The notes under the pieces: generated by a model | What the model saw: only the letters and a program-made list of their open reading frames with translations | Database searches by the model: none | Told to the model about the DNA's origin: nothing | Assembly: GCA_023715865.1 (NCBI GenBank) | Contig: JAMBOW010000001.1 | Coordinates: 1,860,001-1,924,000 of the forward strand | Reading direction: 5' to 3' | Length of the DNA stretch: 64,000 nucleotides | Origin: Neobacillus mesonae | GTDB taxonomy: Bacteria > Bacillota > Bacilli > Paenibacillales > Paenibacillaceae | Part shown: positions 52,131-62,345 of the stretch, piece after piece | Layout of the letters: each line of letters begins with the position of its first letter | Position numbering within the stretch: position 1 is the stretch's first letter | Program-made: the position numbers and the translations under genes

Positions 52131-53195
52131 TTATTTTTTCAGCCATGTGGCCAAACCTTCCGAAGCATCCTTCGCTTCCTCCGAATCCAGGATGTGGTCA
52201 GCCAGGCGATTCAGCCTTTCAAGCTGATAACCATAGTCGTACATCGCTGCAGCAACAATGGATAGACGAAGCATTCCTTCCCGGTCAAAGTCAATGCCCT
52301 CAATGGCCGATTCCATAAACTCCACATTCGTACGCTCCAGCTCCTCCCCTTCCTGCTCGTTAGGCTTGAGCTTATCCTCGAATTTAAGCAGCACATGTTC
52401 ATGGAATTTGATCAGCTTTTCTAGATGAGCATCAAAATATTCATCTGTTTCTCGTGTTCGTTCCGCTTGAAAGTAGTGGCGGTCCACCGCATCCAGTACA
52501 GCATGGCCCTTTTGCAGACTTGACAGCATCAGCTTGTACACAACCATTTGTCTCGTCGTACTGAATTTGGCCCGCTTAAGCTTCTGCTGCTCCTCTTCAA
52601 ATAGACGATATTTATCTACAAGCGATTTGATTTGGCCTTCCAGATCATTTTTTTCATCTCTGAACACCGATTCTTTAATCTCATCCGATATTGAGGTTCG
52701 AAGCAGCAGTGACATCCGGTCAAAGACGCTTCTGATCTGCATAACAAATTGCAGTTTCGGCTTAGGCGGAGATACAGTCACATTAATGACCGATGCAGAC
52801 ACAATCCCAATCAAAGTCAGAATAAAACGATTCAGTGCATAATGCCAATCTCCGGAAGCCTCCATAATAGATACTACGGTAACCAGAGTCAGTCCGATTG
52901 TGTCGCCCATGTTCAATTTAAGACAAATACTAATAACGAGTATGCAGGCCAGGCCTACAGCGATAGGTTCATTGGAGAAGACCATTCCTCCGACCAGGGC
53001 AACGATGGCTCCAAGTGTGGTGGATTGAACCTGATCAAGAAAATAGCGCCAGGATCGATATATAGAGGGTTGCATAGCAAAAATGGCTGCAATTGCAGCA
53101 CCCACAGGTGACTGGGGAATGTTCAGCAGCATACTGACATATAAAGCCAGCGTTACAGCGATTCCGGTTTTCAACACCCGAGCGCCGAAAGACAT
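52131..53195 (-). CDS. Aromatic acid exporter family (FUSC/DUF939-like) membrane protein
   Basis: The 354-residue protein has about five to six membrane segments in residues 8-145 (including MLLNIPQSPVGAAIAAIFAM and NMGDTIGLTLVTVVSIM) and a long soluble, coiled-coil-rich C-terminal part (165-354). This matches the ArAE_1/DUF939 type membrane proteins of Bacilli, whose substrates are not known. The start has GGAGGGGG. The C-terminal end is DASEGLATWLKK. Confidence 0.85.
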   Translation of the reverse strand: MSFGARVLKTGIAVTLALYVSMLLNIPQSPVGAAIAAIFAMQPSIYRSWRYFLDQVQSTTLGAIVALVGGMVFSNEPIAVGLACILVISICLKLNMGDTIGLTLVTVVSIMEASGDWHYALNRFILTLIGIVSASVINVTVSPPKPKLQFVMQIRSVFDRMSLLLRTSISDEIKESVFRDEKNDLEGQIKSLVDKYRLFEEEQQKLKRAKFSTTRQMVVYKLMLSSLQKGHAVLDAVDRHYFQAERTRETDEYFDAHLEKLIKFHEHVLLKFEDKLKPNEQEGEELERTNVEFMESAIEGIDFDREGMLRLSIVAAAMYDYGYQLERLNRLADHILDSEEAKDASEGLATWLKK

Positions 53196-53392
53196 TCCTT
53201 AACCCCCTCCTTTTAGTTATCACGATAAGATATTTTTGTATTATTACCCCAAAATCACAAATTACGTAAACTTGCTCTTTTCCCAAATGAACGATTTATT
53301 GTACCATGACTTTCCTCAACTTTCGAGCACATTTATAACAAATATATGAAATTGAATCCAACTTCGCCTAATAATGATAGTTCGAAACTGTA

Positions 53393-53398
53393 TATAAT
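53393..53398 (+). promoter_or_regulatory. Possible -10 of stalk-domain gene
   Basis: TATAAT about 150 bases before the start at 53546, in an AT-rich stretch without a good -35. If used, the transcript would include the hairpins described next. Confidence 0.45.
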
Positions 53399-53401
53399 TA
53401 C

Positions 53402-53508
53402 CTTGGAAATTTGTTTCCACCTCGATTGCTTAACATTTCCAAGCCGAGTAATATGGTGTCTCATGGGAACATTACCAATATTTTTAGGATCAGAATATGG
53501 CGGTTCCC
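53402..53508 (+). other. Structured leader region before stalk-domain gene
   Basis: CTTGGAAAT (53402-53410) pairs perfectly with ATTTCCAAG (53435-53443). GGGAAC (53465-53470) pairs with GTTCCC (53503-53508), enclosing CCAATATT/AATATGG pairing. A GTAAT/ATTAC pairing between the two could compete. It matches no riboswitch class I know. There is no U-run after the second hairpin. The wider gap 53196-53545 shows no other gene. Confidence 0.45.
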
Positions 53509-53545
53509 TTCGCAAAATACTGTACAACTTAGAGGGGTTGACAAC

Positions 53546-54778
53546 ATGTTAAGAAAGAAACTCGGGTTCATTGCAATTGCTTTCCTAATGGTATTTTCTA
53601 TCGTAGGCGGCACGGCTTCAGCAGCAAGCGCACCACAAAAAATCAAGATTTATCTGGATGATGAACTCATGTCATTTCCAGTGGCACCAGCCATTAAAAA
53701 CGGAGTAACGTTTGTCCCATTTCGCGCTTTGTTTGAAGCATTTGATTACTCGGTAAAGTGGAACAATGCGGAAAAACGGATCAATGCGGATAATGGAGAT
53801 GTGAAGCTTCAGCTTTACGTTGGAAAGAAAACTGCGCATATTGACGGACAACGGACCAGCCTTCCTGCTGCGCCATATATAGAAAAAGGAAGCACATTGA
53901 TCCCGCTTCGCTTTGTCGCAGAAGCTACAGGCTATGATGTAACCTGGAATCAGCAAAACAAAACGATCCATATATCAACTGGAATAAATGATGAAGCCCT
54001 GCAAGCACAGGTGGAAGCGTTTATCAACCAATACGGCAAGGCCGAAAGCGAACGCAGCCTGAGCAAGGTAAAATCAATGCTTGACCCTGAATCACCTTAC
54101 TACGATTATTTCGTGGAATACTACGAGGAATTCTTCAAATCTCAAGGAACATCAGAGTATTCTAACATGGAAATCATAGAGGCGGACGAAGACTATATCC
54201 TAGTCTCGGTAACACGTACCGATAAATGGACAGGCGGCCCATTCTTCTTTGATCGTACTGAAGATGAGTTGTGGTTTGACTTGACGGTATCTGCGGATGG
54301 AAGTCTGAAGCTGTACGATGAGTACACCGGATATTACACATACGACGCACAAGATTTAATTGGGCAAACGACTAATGTTCCGACAGACGTAAAAGACGCT
54401 ATCAAAAATACGCTGAACACACAATATCAGGGCTTTAATGATAAGGATGAAGAGCTTCTGCTCTCGGCCTTCGACAATTCTACATGGTCATATCGATACT
54501 TAAAGGACCTGCTCGACAGCGGCTTCTTGGAGGATCTCGACTATGACCTCTCCGCTCACGAAATTAACGTCGTGCAATATAACGGCAGCACAGCGATTGT
54601 GCATGCAGAAGAAACAGACATTGAGGGTGACTTCACATCCATGTATTACATGGTTAAGACAGCGGAAGGCAATTGGCTCATCGCTGATACATTCTCCATC
54701 TACCCTGAGGAAGATGTTGAAATGATGTCTTTGATGGACAGCCCGCAATTCAGCAAATCTGATATAAATCATCGCTAA
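53546..54778 (+). CDS. Secreted copper-amine-oxidase N-terminal (stalk) domain protein
   Basis: A 410-residue protein with a signal peptide (LGFIAIAFLMVFSIVGG, likely cut near TASAASA) and two copper amine oxidase N-terminal-like repeats (about 33-135: VPFRALFEAFDYSVKWN and IPLRFVAEATGYDVTWN). These stalk domains are abundant in secreted Paenibacillus proteins. The acidic C-terminal part (about 145-400) contains two related NTF2-like stretches and has no known enzyme motif. ATG at 53546 has GAGGGG eight bases upstream. The role is probably cell-surface. Confidence 0.88.
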   Translation: MLRKKLGFIAIAFLMVFSIVGGTASAASAPQKIKIYLDDELMSFPVAPAIKNGVTFVPFRALFEAFDYSVKWNNAEKRINADNGDVKLQLYVGKKTAHIDGQRTSLPAAPYIEKGSTLIPLRFVAEATGYDVTWNQQNKTIHISTGINDEALQAQVEAFINQYGKAESERSLSKVKSMLDPESPYYDYFVEYYEEFFKSQGTSEYSNMEIIEADEDYILVSVTRTDKWTGGPFFFDRTEDELWFDLTVSADGSLKLYDEYTGYYTYDAQDLIGQTTNVPTDVKDAIKNTLNTQYQGFNDKDEELLLSAFDNSTWSYRYLKDLLDSGFLEDLDYDLSAHEINVVQYNGSTAIVHAEETDIEGDFTSMYYMVKTAEGNWLIADTFSIYPEEDVEMMSLMDSPQFSKSDINHR

Positions 54779-54782
54779 ATAC

Positions 54783-54827
54783 AAAGCCCGGGCTCCTTTG
54801 GTTAATGTGCTAAGGAATCCGGGCTTT
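54783..54827. terminator. Bidirectional terminator between stalk gene and malic enzyme
   Basis: AAAGCCCGG pairs with CCGGGCTTT, with inner CTCCTT/AAGGA pairing; flanked by AT runs. Confidence 0.82.
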
Positions 54828-54855
54828 TCTTATTTATATAGCTTCTGCCACTTGA

Positions 54856-56289
54856 TTAACTGGAAACGTCGCTGCTTTTTCTAGGAACTCTTCTTGCCAC
54901 CCCGGTTTTAATGGCGGCTTCGACAACCTTCTCGCGTATGGACTTCACGATCCGATCATTAAAGACACTTGGAATAATATAATATTTTGTCCGCTCTTCA
55001 TCGGATATGGAAGAGGCGATTGCCTTGGCCGCAGCCAGCTTCATGGCTTCATTAATTTCTGTTGCCCGGCAATCCAGAGCAGCACGGAAAATCCCTGGGA
55101 AACATAACACATTATTGATCTGATTAGGATAATCGGATCTGCCAGTTGCCATAACAGCCACGATATCCTCCACTTCGTTTGGCATAATTTCCGGTACAGG
55201 ATTTGCCATGGCAAATACAATCGGATCCTTGGCCATCGTCAGTACATGCTCTCTTGTGAGCAGCTTTCCTCTGGAAAGTCCTATAAAGATATCCGCATCC
55301 TTGATCACTTCATGAAGCGATCCCGTCTCAAGCCCCGGGTTTGTCCGCCCCGCGTAATCCTGCCATATTGGATTATCATATGTTGAGGTTCTAACGAGTG
55401 CCCCCTCCCGATCGACTCCGATCAACTTCTTAGCTCCGGCAGACAGCAGAATATTACTGCAGGCAACGCCTGCTGCACCAATACCGCACACCACAATTTT
55501 ACAGTCCTCCAGCTTCTTGCCGACAAGCTTCAATGCATTGATAAGGCCAGCATACAGTACGACTGCAGTCCCGTGCTGATCATCATGGAATACCGGAATA
55601 TCCAGCTCCTCATTCAATCTCCGCTCGATTTCAAAGCAGCGGGGTGATGAAATGTCCTCCAGATTGATTCCGCCAAATGCAGGGGAAATTGACTTAACCG
55701 TTCGGATGATTTCCTCTGTATCCTGAGTATCCAGACAGATAGGAAAGGCATCAACGCCGGCAAGCTGCTTGAACAGCATCGCTTTCCCTTCCATAACAGG
55801 CATGGCAGCCCTTGGACCAATATTGCCTAGACCGAGCACTGCACTTCCATCGGATACGACGGCTACTGTATTTCTCTTAATCGTAAGGGAGTAAGCTTTT
55901 TGAGGCTCCTCTGCTATTGCTGTACATACTCTCGCTACATCCGGTGTATATACTCTTGAAAGATCCTCCCGGTTATTAATCGGAGATTTGGGAGCGATTT
56001 CAATTTTGCCTCCCAAATGCAGAAGGAAGGTCCGGTCAGATACGTTAATAATTGAAACTCCGTCCAGCTTGCACACTTGCTCTACAATGTTCTGGTTATC
56101 GTCTGCATGAGAGACCGCTACAGTCAAATCTCGAACCGTGATGTCCTGATTCGTTGAAATGACGTCAATGGCAACAATGTCTCCTCCGGCCATCGAGATG
56201 GCGGATGCGACTTCTCCAAAATTGATCGTCTTCGTCTTCATTTCGAGCCTGATAATAATGCTGTTCCCGTCCAGATTACGCTGTATCAT
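54856..56289 (-). CDS. NAD-dependent malic enzyme with N-terminal ACT domain
   Basis: Malic enzyme converts malate to pyruvate and CO2. The 477-residue protein has an N-terminal ACT-like domain (about 8-80), then [40 protein letters not shown] (given in parts), [10 protein letters not shown] (metal) and the nucleotide-binding [17 protein letters not shown]. The ACT domain suggests amino-acid or metabolite control. ATG at 56289 has AGGAGGG seven bases upstream; an in-frame upstream stretch to 56442 is probably leader. It lies 161 bases after the second GH42 gene, with no terminator seen between. Confidence 0.92.
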   Translation of the reverse strand: MIQRNLDGNSIIIRLEMKTKTINFGEVASAISMAGGDIVAIDVISTNQDITVRDLTVAVSHADDNQNIVEQVCKLDGVSIINVSDRTFLLHLGGKIEIAPKSPINNREDLSRVYTPDVARVCTAIAEEPQKAYSLTIKRNTVAVVSDGSAVLGLGNIGPRAAMPVMEGKAMLFKQLAGVDAFPICLDTQDTEEIIRTVKSISPAFGGINLEDISSPRCFEIERRLNEELDIPVFHDDQHGTAVVLYAGLINALKLVGKKLEDCKIVVCGIGAAGVACSNILLSAGAKKLIGVDREGALVRTSTYDNPIWQDYAGRTNPGLETGSLHEVIKDADIFIGLSRGKLLTREHVLTMAKDPIVFAMANPVPEIMPNEVEDIVAVMATGRSDYPNQINNVLCFPGIFRAALDCRATEINEAMKLAAAKAIASSISDEERTKYYIIPSVFNDRIVKSIREKVVEAAIKTGVARRVPRKSSDVSS

Positions 56290-56450
56290 GCGGGTCCCTC
56301 CTGTAAGTTGTTTTCTATGCCAATCCCCTATAGCTTCGAGATTCACACCCAGTTCTCCTTCTAAAATCCTAAAAGGGAAAAGGCCCATCCGCTGCAGCAC
56401 ATACATAAAGTACTGTAACAGGACAAGCCTTGTATCATACACTTGTTAAA

Positions 56451-58547
56451 TCAGTTTGAATATGATGAGGAACGTTTAAGGACACGAATACCATAAGGGG
56501 CCAGCTTCACACCGTCTTTAAATGTTTCTTCTTCCGTTGTTCCATTTAAAGAGGTACCTACTTCTATATAAGATCGACCATCCAAAGGCATATACTGCAC
56601 TTCATCCGTATAGTTCTGTAAGAAGATATAATCTGACTTACCGTCAGTTCGCATATGTGCTGTTACGCCGTGCGGGTAATCTCCACTGATGGCTTGAATT
56701 AAGCCAAGTTCAGAAATGAGGAGACTATAGAACGCCGTCTGAAAAGGCTCCTTATTACGGGATGCGATGTAATAGGCACTCCCTTCGCCTAGTGCATTTA
56801 CTGTAAGTGCCGGACGCCCTTGGTAGAAATCACTGTCATATGCAGCAATCACCTCTGCTCCTTCCAAGTGAATGAGATCACAGAGCTCAATGGCTTCATA
56901 TTCTCCGGTGAGCCCAAGCACATTCTTATCAAGGGACACTACTCTGTTTACCTGCCCGTCATGCAGGCCGTCAATTTCTTCTGACCAAATGCCAAGTGTC
57001 TTGCGGAGCGGTCCAGGAAAACCGCCAAGGAAGCAAAGATCGTTCTCATTCACAATGCCTGACCAATAGGTCACGACAAGTGTTCCTCCGTTCTTCACAT
57101 ACTCTTCGATTCGCTCACCTACACCCGGTCTTACCATATACAGCATAGGGGCAATAAGCAGCTTATATTTTGAAAAGTCAGCATCCATATTGATCATATC
57201 AACTGGAATTCCTTTTTCCCAGAACGGGCGATAATGAGCCTGGATCGTTTCTTCATACTTAATCCCAACATTTCGCGGACCCTGCGAATCATTAACAGCC
57301 CATCGGTTCTCCCAGTCGAAGATGATTGCAACCTCTGCAGGCACGGTTGTCCCAACAATCTCTTCAAGACCTGTAAGGACGTTTCCAACCTCTGTGACGT
57401 CCTTAAATACACGAGTGTGCTCGTTCCCTACATGATCCACAACGGCGCCATGAAGCTTTTCACTTGATCCCCTGCTCTTTCTCCATTGAAAATACTGTAC
57501 CGTATCAGAGCCATGTGCCACAGCCTGCAGCGAAGATAAGAGATGCATTCCCGGTTTCTTCAGCTTGCTGACATCCTGCCAATTGGTCATGCTTGGCGTG
57601 CTCTCCATCAGCATAAACGGTTTGCCGCCTTTAATGGAACGGACAATATCGTGCATAAGCGCAACCGTCATGGCCTGGCTGCTGTCATCCTGTGCATCAT
57701 GCCAGGTCGGGTAGCTGTCCCAGGATAATACGTCAAGCACGTCTGCAAATTTCCAATAATCCAGTCCATCAAAATAGCTCATATAATTGGTTGTTGCAGG
57801 AAGGTCCGGGTTCTCCGCTTTCAGCGGTGCCAGCTCATGCTGTACAAAGTCAAGGGTGCGGTCCGTTACAAACCGTTTCCAGTCAAGGTTCATTGCATGA
57901 ACCTGTGTTTCGCCATGAGGCGCCGGTGATTCGATCTGATTCCAGCTGGTGTATGTATGGCTCCAGAAGGTCGTCCACCACGCATGATTCAGCTCGTCAA
58001 GAGTGCCGTACTTTGCTTTAACCCATTCCCTGAAAGCATCCTGACAATAGTCACAGTGGCAATCTCCGCCCAGTTCATTAGAAATATGCCAGCCGATTAC
58101 AGCCGGATGATTCGCATACCGCTTTGCCAGCTTACTGTTCATGATATTTACCTTTTCCCTGTACACTGGTGAGGAGTAGCAGTGATTGTGACGGAATCCG
58201 TGCAGATTACGCACTCTGTTTCTTGCAACCCGAAGCACCTCCGGGTATTTTTCAGACATCCAGGCAGGTCTTGCTCCGCTAGGTGTCGCAAGCAATGCAT
58301 AAATTCCGTTCTCAGCAAACGTATCCAGAATCCGGTCCAGCCATTCAAATGTAAATACGCCTTCCTCCGGTTCAAGTGATACCCAGGAAAAGATACCGAC
58401 TGACATTACATTGCATTTAGCCAGCTTCATGAGCCTGATATCTTCTTTCAGCACCTCCGGGTAACGAAGCCATTGTTCCGGATTGTAGTCTGCACCATGG
58501 AGCATTACAGGAGCCTTGGAAAATAACGGGGGATATTTTACTGTCAT
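56451..58547 (-). CDS. GH42 beta-galactosidase (second copy)
   Basis: A 698-residue GH42 enzyme with MLHGADYNPEQW, acid/base Glu158 in WHISNELGGDC, nucleophile Glu315 in LMESTPSMTNW, and zinc cysteines 123, 163, 165 and 168. It lacks a signal peptide. It is the last gene of a sugar ABC-transport operon, suggesting that it degrades the imported galactoside. GGAGTG lies eight bases before ATG 58547. A perfect cre lies about 60 bases upstream, in the gap after the permease gene, so it may have its own CcpA-repressed promoter. It is a diverged paralogue of the 12691-14718 gene. Confidence 0.95.
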   Translation of the reverse strand: MTVKYPPLFSKAPVMLHGADYNPEQWLRYPEVLKEDIRLMKLAKCNVMSVGIFSWVSLEPEEGVFTFEWLDRILDTFAENGIYALLATPSGARPAWMSEKYPEVLRVARNRVRNLHGFRHNHCYSSPVYREKVNIMNSKLAKRYANHPAVIGWHISNELGGDCHCDYCQDAFREWVKAKYGTLDELNHAWWTTFWSHTYTSWNQIESPAPHGETQVHAMNLDWKRFVTDRTLDFVQHELAPLKAENPDLPATTNYMSYFDGLDYWKFADVLDVLSWDSYPTWHDAQDDSSQAMTVALMHDIVRSIKGGKPFMLMESTPSMTNWQDVSKLKKPGMHLLSSLQAVAHGSDTVQYFQWRKSRGSSEKLHGAVVDHVGNEHTRVFKDVTEVGNVLTGLEEIVGTTVPAEVAIIFDWENRWAVNDSQGPRNVGIKYEETIQAHYRPFWEKGIPVDMINMDADFSKYKLLIAPMLYMVRPGVGERIEEYVKNGGTLVVTYWSGIVNENDLCFLGGFPGPLRKTLGIWSEEIDGLHDGQVNRVVSLDKNVLGLTGEYEAIELCDLIHLEGAEVIAAYDSDFYQGRPALTVNALGEGSAYYIASRNKEPFQTAFYSLLISELGLIQAISGDYPHGVTAHMRTDGKSDYIFLQNYTDEVQYMPLDGRSYIEVGTSLNGTTEEETFKDGVKLAPYGIRVLKRSSSYSN

Positions 58548-58605
58548 GAAAATCACTCCTAGTCTCAAGTTTTTGAAGTTCTGGATTACGTGCAAAACCA
58601 TCTAA

Positions 58606-58621
58606 TTGTAAACGATTACAC
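58606..58621 (-). promoter_or_regulatory. cre (CcpA-binding) site upstream of GH42
   Basis: TGTAAACGATTACA (58607-58620) is a perfect TGNNARCGNWWWCA and a near palindrome. It lies between the last permease gene and the GH42 gene, so CcpA may block an internal promoter or act as a roadblock. Confidence 0.85.
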
Positions 58622-58665
58622 TCTCATTCATCTATCTTACACGCGTGCAGCGGAACTAACAATAA

Positions 58666-59544
58666 TTAACCTTTTACGGAGCCGACTGTCATCCCTTTAA
58701 CAAAATATTTTTGAAGGAAAGGATATACGATTAAGATTGGGGCAGCACCGATAAAGATTTGTGCGGATTTTACCGTTGTCTGACTGATTAGTTCCATCTC
58801 CTGCGGATTCATACTCATCGTGCTCATGTCCCGCTGAATAATGACTGTCTGCAGAAACGTCGCAAGCGGAAAATCTCCTGAGTTATTCAAATAGAGCAGC
58901 CCGTCAAACCATGAATTCCAGTGGTACACCATGCTGAACAAGCTGATGGTCGCAATGGAAGGCAGCGAGATTGGCAAATACACAGAAAACAGAGTCCGGA
59001 AATGCCCTGCACCATCAATCAACGAAGCTTCCTCAAGCTCTTTCGGTATACCCCGGAAGAAATTCAGCATCAGGATGACCAAAAAAGTGTTAACAGCCGA
59101 GGGAAGCACCAACACCCAAAATGTATCGATCAATCGGAGCGTCTGAATCACTTCATAGAACGGAACAAGTCCTCCGTTGAAAACCATGCTGAATACGAAA
59201 ATCCATGAATACAAAGTTCTCCCTTTGAAGGCTGAATTCTCCTTGGACAAAGGATAAGCAGCAAGAAAAGTAACAATTAGCGTAATTGCTGTACCAATGA
59301 TGGTTCTTAGGACAGAAACCCAAATGGAATGCAAAAAAGCAGGATTATTTATCGTTTTCTTATAAGCCTCAAGCGAAAAATCAATCGGAATCAGCGATAC
59401 TAAATTGGCATCCGCCGCCGCTTTGCTGCTGAACGACACAGCCAGCACATGAATAAGCGGAATGATACATAATGCGGCTAGTACAATAAGAAAAAGATTA
59501 TTGAATACAGTGAATATACGATAGGATTTTGTTTTGTGATACAT
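58666..59544 (-). CDS. CUT1-type sugar ABC transporter permease (YtcP/AraQ-like)
   Basis: The 292-residue permease has six membrane segments and the EAA loop EEASLIDGAGHFRTLFSVYLP, which contacts the ATPase (here shared, and not encoded in the window). ATG at 59544 has GAGGAG close upstream; it lies 28 bases after the partner permease. It resembles the YtcP group that works with LplB-type permeases for complex sugars. Confidence 0.9.
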   Translation of the reverse strand: MYHKTKSYRIFTVFNNLFLIVLAALCIIPLIHVLAVSFSSKAAADANLVSLIPIDFSLEAYKKTINNPAFLHSIWVSVLRTIIGTAITLIVTFLAAYPLSKENSAFKGRTLYSWIFVFSMVFNGGLVPFYEVIQTLRLIDTFWVLVLPSAVNTFLVILMLNFFRGIPKELEEASLIDGAGHFRTLFSVYLPISLPSIATISLFSMVYHWNSWFDGLLYLNNSGDFPLATFLQTVIIQRDMSTMSMNPQEMELISQTTVKSAQIFIGAAPILIVYPFLQKYFVKGMTVGSVKG

Positions 59545-59572
59545 GGCTCTCCTCACCCTCCATTAGTTTCCT

Positions 59573-60463
59573 TTAGAAAATACGATATCCCGCCCATTTG
59601 TAAGCAAGTCTGTAGGAGATCAGAATCAGCACCATACTGATGACGGATTTAAATAATCCGATCGCTGTGCCAAAGCCCATCTCGCCATTGAGTATCGCAC
59701 TTCGGTACACAAAGGTATCAATGATATCTCCCGTTTGGTACACGAGGGGGTTATAGAGGTTGAAGATTTGGTCAAATCCGGCATTTAATACATTGCCGAG
59801 AGCAAGCGTACCCACGACAACCGTAATTGGAATGAGTGAAGGCACTGTGATATGCATCGTCTGCTTGAACCGGCTCGCTCCATCCATCTCTGCTGCTTCA
59901 TACAGCGCTGGATTAATGCCGGCTAACGCGGCAAGAAATATAATGGTGTTATAGCCGAACTCCTTCCACACATCGGACAAGATAACCGTGAAGCGAAACC
60001 AGTTGTTGTCACCTAAAAATAAAATCGGATCGATTCCAAAACCGCCGAGCATCCGGTTGACCAGACCCGCAGGAGCAAGCAAATCAACCAAAATACCACC
60101 AAGAATAACCCAGGATAAAAAATGGGGCAAATACACAAGGGTCTGAATGGAACGCTGCAATCCGACTTTTCGAACTTCATTCAGCAGTATGGCAAACACA
60201 AAAGGAACCAGCAGGTTAAATATCATTTTCGCTACCGCGATGACTAGTGTGTTCCAGATCACCTGCATGCTGTCCTCTCGCTCGAACAGATAACGGAAGT
60301 TGTCCAGCCCCACCCATTCAGAGCCTGATATCCCGAGATAAGGCTTATAATCCTGAAAAGCCATGACAATGCCGCTCATGGGCAGATAGCTGAACAGGAA
60401 GAGGAAGACCATTGCAGGCAGCAGCATAATATGAAACGGCCATGTTTTCTTTAGAGTTCTCAT
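59573..60463 (-). CDS. CUT1-type sugar ABC transporter permease (LplB-like)
   Basis: The 296-residue permease has six membrane segments and the EAA loop in YEAAEMDGASRFKQTMHITVP. It pairs with the next permease and the lipoprotein. I chose ATG at 60463, eight bases after AGGAGG; TTG at 60469 overlaps that site. A hairpin before it may lower permease expression relative to the solute-binding protein. Confidence 0.9.
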   Translation of the reverse strand: MRTLKKTWPFHIMLLPAMVFLFLFSYLPMSGIVMAFQDYKPYLGISGSEWVGLDNFRYLFEREDSMQVIWNTLVIAVAKMIFNLLVPFVFAILLNEVRKVGLQRSIQTLVYLPHFLSWVILGGILVDLLAPAGLVNRMLGGFGIDPILFLGDNNWFRFTVILSDVWKEFGYNTIIFLAALAGINPALYEAAEMDGASRFKQTMHITVPSLIPITVVVGTLALGNVLNAGFDQIFNLYNPLVYQTGDIIDTFVYRSAILNGEMGFGTAIGLFKSVISMVLILISYRLAYKWAGYRIF

Positions 60464-60516
60464 CCACAATACCTCCTCGTTTTTTATCTTTGTTTTCTGA
60501 AAATGAGGTATAGAAA

Positions 60517-60542
60517 AGCAGCATACATGACTGCATGCTGCT
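60517..60542 (-). terminator. Attenuating hairpin between solute-binding protein and permease genes
   Basis: AGCAGCAT pairs with ATGCTGCT, followed on the minus strand by TTTCT. It is a weak terminator and probably gives partial read-through. Confidence 0.6.
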
Positions 60543-60553
60543 TCGTCACACGC

Positions 60554-62242
60554 TTATTTAACGCTGTCATACCATGCGTTTACTTCTTCGGTAATTTGAT
60601 CACCGCCGCCGGATTTCCAAGTTTCTACAAACGTATCGAATGCATCCGCGGGCTTGTTGCCATATATTATTTCGTTAAATATCTGGTTCTCAATCTTGTT
60701 GAGATAGTCCAGCTTGGACTTCATCGTTTCTGTCGGTGGGCCTGTAAACATATCCTTGTAGGAGATGTCCTCTTGTGACATAAGCACTTTTGCTGCAGCT
60801 GGTGTCTCAAGGCCGTAATTTGCTTTAACCTCGCGCTCCAGTCTAGTCTCTGCCTCTTTGCCTTCAGCAAGACTCAGCAGCGCTTTCATCTGCGCATCCG
60901 GTATTCTCGCACCGTCTCGAACGAGAAGATAACGAAGCACGTTTACATAACCGCCGTCAATTTGGTCATATCTGACCTGATTCCCATCTGCGTCAAGCTG
61001 ATAGTCATAACCTTCAAACAAACCGAAATCATGCTCACTGCCTGCTTCCGGATTGGCGAAGTTGTCGAACAGATAATTCTGGTAAGTAAAGAAGGCTTCC
61101 GGATGCGCCATATCTTTTTTGATAAGTGTTACCCCGTTTGCAAAATGGGTTCCATGACGCATAGCAGTTCCATCATCACCTGTTGGAATCGGATACGGCT
61201 TCCACACGGCTTCTGGATCGTTCTTCGCTGTATCCACAAGCGGCCAGCCGCTCATCCAATAGGGACCAGGAATAATTCCAGCCGTGCCTGCCACTGCCGG
61301 CTCTGCTGTCTTATTCTCATCCCATAGGGCAACTTCTTGCGGAATATAGCCTTTCTTGAACCATTCGCTCAGCTTCTCAAGACCCTGCTTCATGCCAGGC
61401 TGTACAGAACCGTAAGCCAGTTTTCCATCAGCGTCGATGTTCCACTGCTGCGGCAGTGTCCCGTATGCACCGAAGATCCAGGAAGGATCGCTCATCCATG
61501 TATTCATGGAGTTTTTGATGCCTATGCTTAGCGGTGTTACTTTATCTGGAGCTAGTCCGCTTGGATTGTTATTTTTAAATGCCTCCATCACAGTCTCAAG
61601 CTCCTCAATGGTTGTCGGAGCTTCGAGATTCAGCTTGTCCAGCCAGTCCTGACGAATCCACAGCAGATAATCGTTGTTATAGGCATAGTCAAGAACAGGT
61701 ATCCCCATCTTTTTCCCGTCACGTGTATAAGCGTTCCAGACTGTCGGATCAATGTTCATTGCCTGTTTCCATGTGTCGGAGGCATACGTGTCGAACAGTT
61801 CACCGACTTCACCATAAATGCCTGATTCAATCAGATCCTGAACAAGCTGCGTCTGGTCAGAACCCATCGTTAAAATATCCGGCATGTCTTGTCTTGAAGA
61901 CATGGACAAACGCACCTTTGTTGCAAATGCTCCATTAGTATCCGTTACGGACCAAAGGGATTCAATATTGATGCCGAGGCTCTCCTTTGCCCATTTGGTC
62001 GCTACGCTGTTTTCAATGGTTTCACCGTTTTTGAACGTAACCGCCGGATCGATGCCCCATACCGTTGATATCGTCACTTCTGGATCATACTTCTCTTTGT
62101 ATACGTTTTCAGTTAATGCCGGGGAGGATGAATTCTCCTCTGTATTCTCTGCTCCTCGGCCGGAGCATCCCATAAGGCCTGTACTGATGACCATCGTCAT
62201 TGCTAGTACAGCAAGTGATGACTTTCTCCATCTAAAACCCAT
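60554..62242 (-). CDS. Lipoprotein sugar-binding protein of ABC transporter
   Basis: A 562-residue solute-binding protein with a lipoprotein signal: MGFRWRKSSLAVLAM then a lipobox with LMGC (Cys26). The mature protein has the LplA-type pattern (TVWGIDPAVTFKNGETIENS, DMPDILTMGSDQ; segments given short) used for oligosaccharides. It delivers sugar to the two permeases encoded just downstream. The start has AAGGGGG. The ligand is not evident; a galactoside is inferred from the GH42 gene. Confidence 0.9.
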   Translation of the reverse strand: MGFRWRKSSLAVLAMTMVISTGLMGCSGRGAENTEENSSSPALTENVYKEKYDPEVTISTVWGIDPAVTFKNGETIENSVATKWAKESLGINIESLWSVTDTNGAFATKVRLSMSSRQDMPDILTMGSDQTQLVQDLIESGIYGEVGELFDTYASDTWKQAMNIDPTVWNAYTRDGKKMGIPVLDYAYNNDYLLWIRQDWLDKLNLEAPTTIEELETVMEAFKNNNPSGLAPDKVTPLSIGIKNSMNTWMSDPSWIFGAYGTLPQQWNIDADGKLAYGSVQPGMKQGLEKLSEWFKKGYIPQEVALWDENKTAEPAVAGTAGIIPGPYWMSGWPLVDTAKNDPEAVWKPYPIPTGDDGTAMRHGTHFANGVTLIKKDMAHPEAFFTYQNYLFDNFANPEAGSEHDFGLFEGYDYQLDADGNQVRYDQIDGGYVNVLRYLLVRDGARIPDAQMKALLSLAEGKEAETRLEREVKANYGLETPAAAKVLMSQEDISYKDMFTGPPTETMKSKLDYLNKIENQIFNEIIYGNKPADAFDTFVETWKSGGGDQITEEVNAWYDSVK

Positions 62243-62345
62243 TTACGTTCCCCCTTAAAGAACTTAATCCTTACACTTTTTATTATGAGGCGGGCTGATG
62301 CTTTTTCATATGATACTAAGTTAAGGTTTCTGCACCTTTTTCAAC

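Noticed and set aside
56290..56450. N-terminal extension of malic enzyme or a leader peptide
   Set aside because: The extension lacks family similarity and the AGGAGGG site just before 56289 decides the start.
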